A DNA stretch of 9,001 nucleotides from the NCBI GenBank assembly GCA_913054205.1, contig CAJXJM010000072.1, positions 1 to 9,001 of the forward strand. Direction: 5' to 3'. This DNA is from an uncultured Rhodospirillaceae bacterium (lineage in GTDB: Bacteria > Pseudomonadota > Alphaproteobacteria > Rhodospirillales > UBA2165). Positions 7,591 to 9,001 of the stretch are shown piece by piece. Position 1 is the stretch's first letter. Each line of letters opens with the position of its first letter. Under the pieces are notes generated by a model. That model saw only the letters and a program-made list of their open reading frames with translations, ran no database searches and had not been told where the DNA came from. Both the position numbers and the translations under genes were made by a program.

Positions 7591-7763
7591 ATCCTCAATC
7601 CCCTAGAGACAGGTCCCCTGATTAAAACACAACAGCTTCGACAATGCCGCAATTTCGTTAACAGGTTACGAACATCCCCTAAGTAAACACAATTATTTAG
7701 TAATCCACATAATATTCAGCCGACTATATACTATTTTTCGCTAAAAACAGGTGCTTTTTAGCA
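7591..7763 (-). promoter_or_regulatory. AT-rich upstream region of the OmpA lipoprotein gene
   Basis: The 173 bases contain no gene. Next to the lipoprotein start is TTGAGGAT, a recognisable Shine-Dalgarno. GGGGA occurs three times within about 90 bases on the minus strand (in TTAGGGGATG, CAGGGGACC and CTAGGGGATTG). TTTAAT around 7618-7623 could be a -10 box, but no -35 at proper spacing stands out. The far end holds the hairpin following the carbonic-anhydrase-like gene. A promoter for the lipoprotein gene is likely here but not pinned down. Confidence 0.35.
7740..7762 (-). terminator. Perfect 8-base-pair hairpin just after the gamma-CA stop
   Basis: Arms GCTAAAAA (7740-7747) and TTTTTAGC (7755-7762) are perfect inverted repeats around a 7-base loop. 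The hairpin begins one base after the TAA of the gamma-carbonic-anhydrase-like gene (7766-7764). In minus-strand RNA its 3' arm carries five U, but the bases after it (GAAAAAUAG) are not U-rich. It is A-U rich and so only moderately stable. It is a weak terminator candidate by position. Confidence 0.4.
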
Positions 7764-8291
7764 TTATTTTTCTATTTCAGTTTTATATTCCTGACCGAGA
7801 TTAATATACATATCAACCACATAAGGCCGGAGATCATTTTCTTCCGGCTTCAATTTACGCATCATCCTGGCCGGATTGCCACCCCACAACTCACCCGATT
7901 TGACACGCTTGCCTGGCGTAACCAGCGCCCCGGCTGCGACCATGGCAGCCGTTTCAACGATGACAATATCCATTACGGTGGCTGACATACCAATAAAACA
8001 GCTGTCTTCTAATGTAGCGCCATGGATTAGCGCTTTATGCCCAATGCTAACATCATTGCCAATATGTGTTTCATATTTGCCGCCGGTGACGTGAACGATT
8101 GTGCCGTCTTGCAAATTGCTGCGCTCACCAATAGTGATTGCCTCAACATCACCGCGTAAAACCGTGTTGAACCAGATACTCGACCCCGCGCCGATTTTGA
8201 CTTTTCTGATGATCGTCGCATTGGGCGCAACAAAGACGTCTTCCGCAATATCCGGGAGAATGCCTCAATAAGGTAAATTTATGCCGCTCAT
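7764..8291 (-). CDS. Gamma-carbonic-anhydrase family (left-handed beta-helix) protein, frame interrupted by TGA at codon 9
   Basis: The family (YrdA/CaiE/PaaY-like, related to archaeal Cam) forms trimers of left-handed beta-helices binding Zn or Fe between subunits; many members have no proven CO2-hydrating activity. From ATG 8291 the frame reads MSGINLPY, then TGA (8267-8265), then GILPDIAEDVFVAPNATII through to TAA at 7764. Both sides match the expected family start (LPYxGxxPxIAxDxFxAPxA) in one frame, so this is one 175-codon gene of normal length. Beyond the TGA the core looks intact: hexapeptide repeats, RGD at 46-48, LQDG at 60-63, and the three metal histidines His67, His85 and His90. 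The acidic proton-shuttle loop of Cam is absent. After the TGA the first usual start is TTG at 8114, which would drop 59 residues including the conserved Arg46/Asp48. It could be a fresh nonsense mutation, a base error near a contig end, or recoding. TGA is a normal stop elsewhere in the window (alaC). Confidence 0.8.
8265..8267 (-). other. In-frame TGA codon inside the gamma-CA gene
   Basis: This codon falls at the variable position of the LPYxG start motif of the family, usually Lys, Arg, Gly, Asp or similar as I recall it. A single base change from AGA, CGA or GGA would give TGA. No other defect is visible in the frame. Confidence 0.8.
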
Positions 8292-8345
8292 AAACACTCT
8301 ATACTGTTGTTATACCTGATAATTACATGCCTGTTCGCGCTCGGC

Positions 8346-8359
8346 TTAACAAGAGTTAA
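8346..8359. repeat. Short perfect inverted repeat TTAAC-N4-GTTAA
   Basis: Five-base arms flank a four-base spacer, centred between the two divergent genes. The symmetry suits a dimeric regulator, but no known operator is matched with confidence. The TTAA pair is spaced by six bases; the CtrA consensus uses seven. Confidence 0.3.
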
Positions 8360-8393
8360 ACAAATGCCATTTCATATATGCAACAAATGCCCA

Positions 8394-8422
8394 TTGACAA
8401 TCACCTTAATTTCGCCTATTTC
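8394..8422 (+). promoter_or_regulatory. Candidate sigma-70 promoter for the DEAD-box helicase
   Basis: The -35 box is a perfect TTGACA and the 17-base spacing is ideal; the -10 box TATTTC keeps only the leading TAT of the consensus. Position, about 65-70 bases ahead of the helicase start, is sensible. Confidence 0.35.
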
Positions 8423-8491
8423 GCCCCCACTCTCAATGATTATGAGCATTAGTCTCCTGTTAAAATACGCATCCAACCTGGAACATCACAT

Positions 8492-8985
8492 ATGAGCTTT
8501 GCTGACCTTGGTCTTAGCGAGGAAGTACTTAATGCTGTGTCCGATGCCGGATACACCGAACCGACCCCCATCCAAGAAAAAGCCATCCCGACTGTTTTGA
8601 TGGGACGCGATATTCTGGGCTGTGCTCAAACTGGCACCGGTAAAACTGCCTCTTTCACCTTACCGATGATCGATATTTTGTCGCACGGGCGCGCACGGGC
8701 GCGGATGCCGCGCACTCTCATCTTAGAACCAACCCGCGAATTGGCGGCTCAGGTTGCGGAAAACTTTGACACCTATGGCAAGTACAGCAAACTTACAAAA
8801 GCCTTGATCATTGGCGGCACTTCTATGGTTGAGCAAAATAAGCTGCTCGACCGCGGTGTCGATGTTTTGATCGCAACCCCCGGACGCTTGCTTGATCTGT
8901 TTGATCGTGGCGGCTTGTTGCTTCGTGATGTGAAGATATTAGTGATTGATGAAGCCGACCGGATGCTCGACATGGGCTTTATCCC
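8492..8985 (+). CDS. DEAD-box ATP-dependent RNA helicase, RhlE-like, 3' end missing
   Basis: This is the N-terminal RecA-like domain of an ATP-driven RNA helicase that remodels RNA duplexes in ribosome assembly or mRNA decay. About 165 genuine residues are present. Motifs appear in order: the Q motif with Phe3 and PTPIQ (Gln28), Walker A AQTGTGKT at 45-52, motif Ia PTRELA at 80-85, GG at 108-109, motif Ib TPGR at 129-132 and DEAD as DEADRMLDMGF at 153-163. Motif III and the whole second RecA domain are missing. The start ATG at 8492 has GGA about nine bases upstream. The frame stays open to 9001, but the last codons (DRKSV) come from adapter sequence; the family normally continues FIPD-VERI. 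The style is that of alphaproteobacterial RhlE proteins, a subtype call made from memory and so less certain than the family. Confidence 0.93.
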
Positions 8986-9001
8986 AGATCGGAAGAGCGT
9001 C
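8986..9001 (+). other. Illumina adapter remnant at the contig end (artefact)
   Basis: The last 16 bases, AGATCGGAAGAGCGTC, are identical to the start of the Illumina TruSeq read-through adapter. A 16-base match falling exactly at the sequence end and breaking a conserved protein motif is not chance. The first few bases (AGAT) could also be genomic, since they complete the expected Pro-Asp codons. Confidence 0.96.

Larger units (their letters stand above)
8292..8491. promoter_or_regulatory. Divergent promoter region between gamma-CA gene and DEAD-box helicase
   Basis: These 200 AT-rich bases must drive both directions. On the plus strand a perfect TTGACA (8394-8399) is followed after 17 bases by TATTTC (8417-8422), a poor -10, giving an approximate 5' leader of 65 bases for the helicase. 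On the minus strand TATAAC (8314-8309) could be a -10 for the gamma-CA gene, with only a weak CGAACA at -35 distance. A 14-base inverted repeat, TTAAC-AAGA-GTTAA (8346-8359), lies between and could be an operator. No protein gene is convincing here. Confidence 0.4.

Noticed and set aside
7244..7606. 120-codon plus-strand frame opposite the lipoprotein gene
   Set aside because: Antisense shadow of the signal-peptide and linker region; Ser/Ala-rich with no family features.
7740..7780. Plus-strand Rho-independent terminator (hairpin followed by a U-rich stretch)
   Set aside because: The pattern reads well on the plus strand, but no plus-strand gene lies upstream that would need it.
8346..8359. 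CtrA binding site
   Set aside because: The two TTAA halves are six bases apart, not seven, and no second site is nearby.
8307..8495. 62-codon plus-strand frame in the divergent gap, hydrophobic
   Set aside because: It starts at TTG without a ribosome site, overlaps the promoter region and the helicase start, and its composition follows AT-rich noncoding DNA.
8682..8703. Ten-base tandem repeat CGCACGGGCG in the helicase
   Set aside because: It encodes the expected Gly-Arg-Ala-Arg-Ala-Arg stretch of this helicase family and is only two units long.
1..9001. CRISPR array, insertion sequence, prophage, tRNA or rRNA
   Set aside because: No spaced repeats, terminal inverted repeats, transposase or phage proteins, or cloverleaf/ribosomal RNA sequence were found on reading both strands.

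Overview
The window reads as a stretch of an alphaproteobacterial chromosome, probably a Rhodospirillales-like lineage. That placement is inferred from protein style and from the gene order alaC-hom-glpX-recJ, which I know from alphaproteobacteria; no search was run. Coding density is high and base composition is moderate. Seven genes lie on the minus strand and one on the plus strand. The window is cut at both ends. Its last 16 bases (8986-9001) are an exact copy of the start of a standard Illumina adapter, so the right edge is almost certainly an untrimmed contig end, not genome.

Layout, following minus-strand transcription from right to left. A gamma-carbonic-anhydrase-family gene (8291 to 7764) carries an in-frame TGA at its ninth codon. 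Next comes an OmpA-domain lipoprotein (7590 to 6439). A 124-base gap with a strong hairpin separates it from a tight cluster. The cluster holds alaC-type aminotransferase (6314 to 5091), homoserine dehydrogenase hom (5094 to 3799), class II fructose-1,6-bisphosphatase glpX (3756 to 2764), single-strand exonuclease recJ (2761 to 959) and a truncated MFS transporter (949 to 1). Gaps or overlaps there are -4, 42, 2 and 9 bases, so one polycistronic transcript is likely. Diverging to the right is a DEAD-box RNA helicase (8492 onward), interrupted by the contig end.

Function. alaC and hom both act on amino acids linked to pyruvate and the aspartate family. glpX supplies the gluconeogenic phosphatase step, recJ serves DNA repair, and the MFS protein's substrate cannot be read from sequence. 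The cluster is best seen as a conserved housekeeping operon, not a single pathway. The OmpA lipoprotein probably tethers the outer membrane to peptidoglycan.

No phage, transposon, CRISPR, toxin-antitoxin or defence genes are visible, and I found no new multi-gene system. The points worth checking are the in-frame TGA in the carbonic-anhydrase-like gene, a canonical A-AAA-AAA slippery site at the end of alaC that leads directly into the hom frame, the adapter at the right edge, and a hairpin that pairs fully only in minus-strand RNA.
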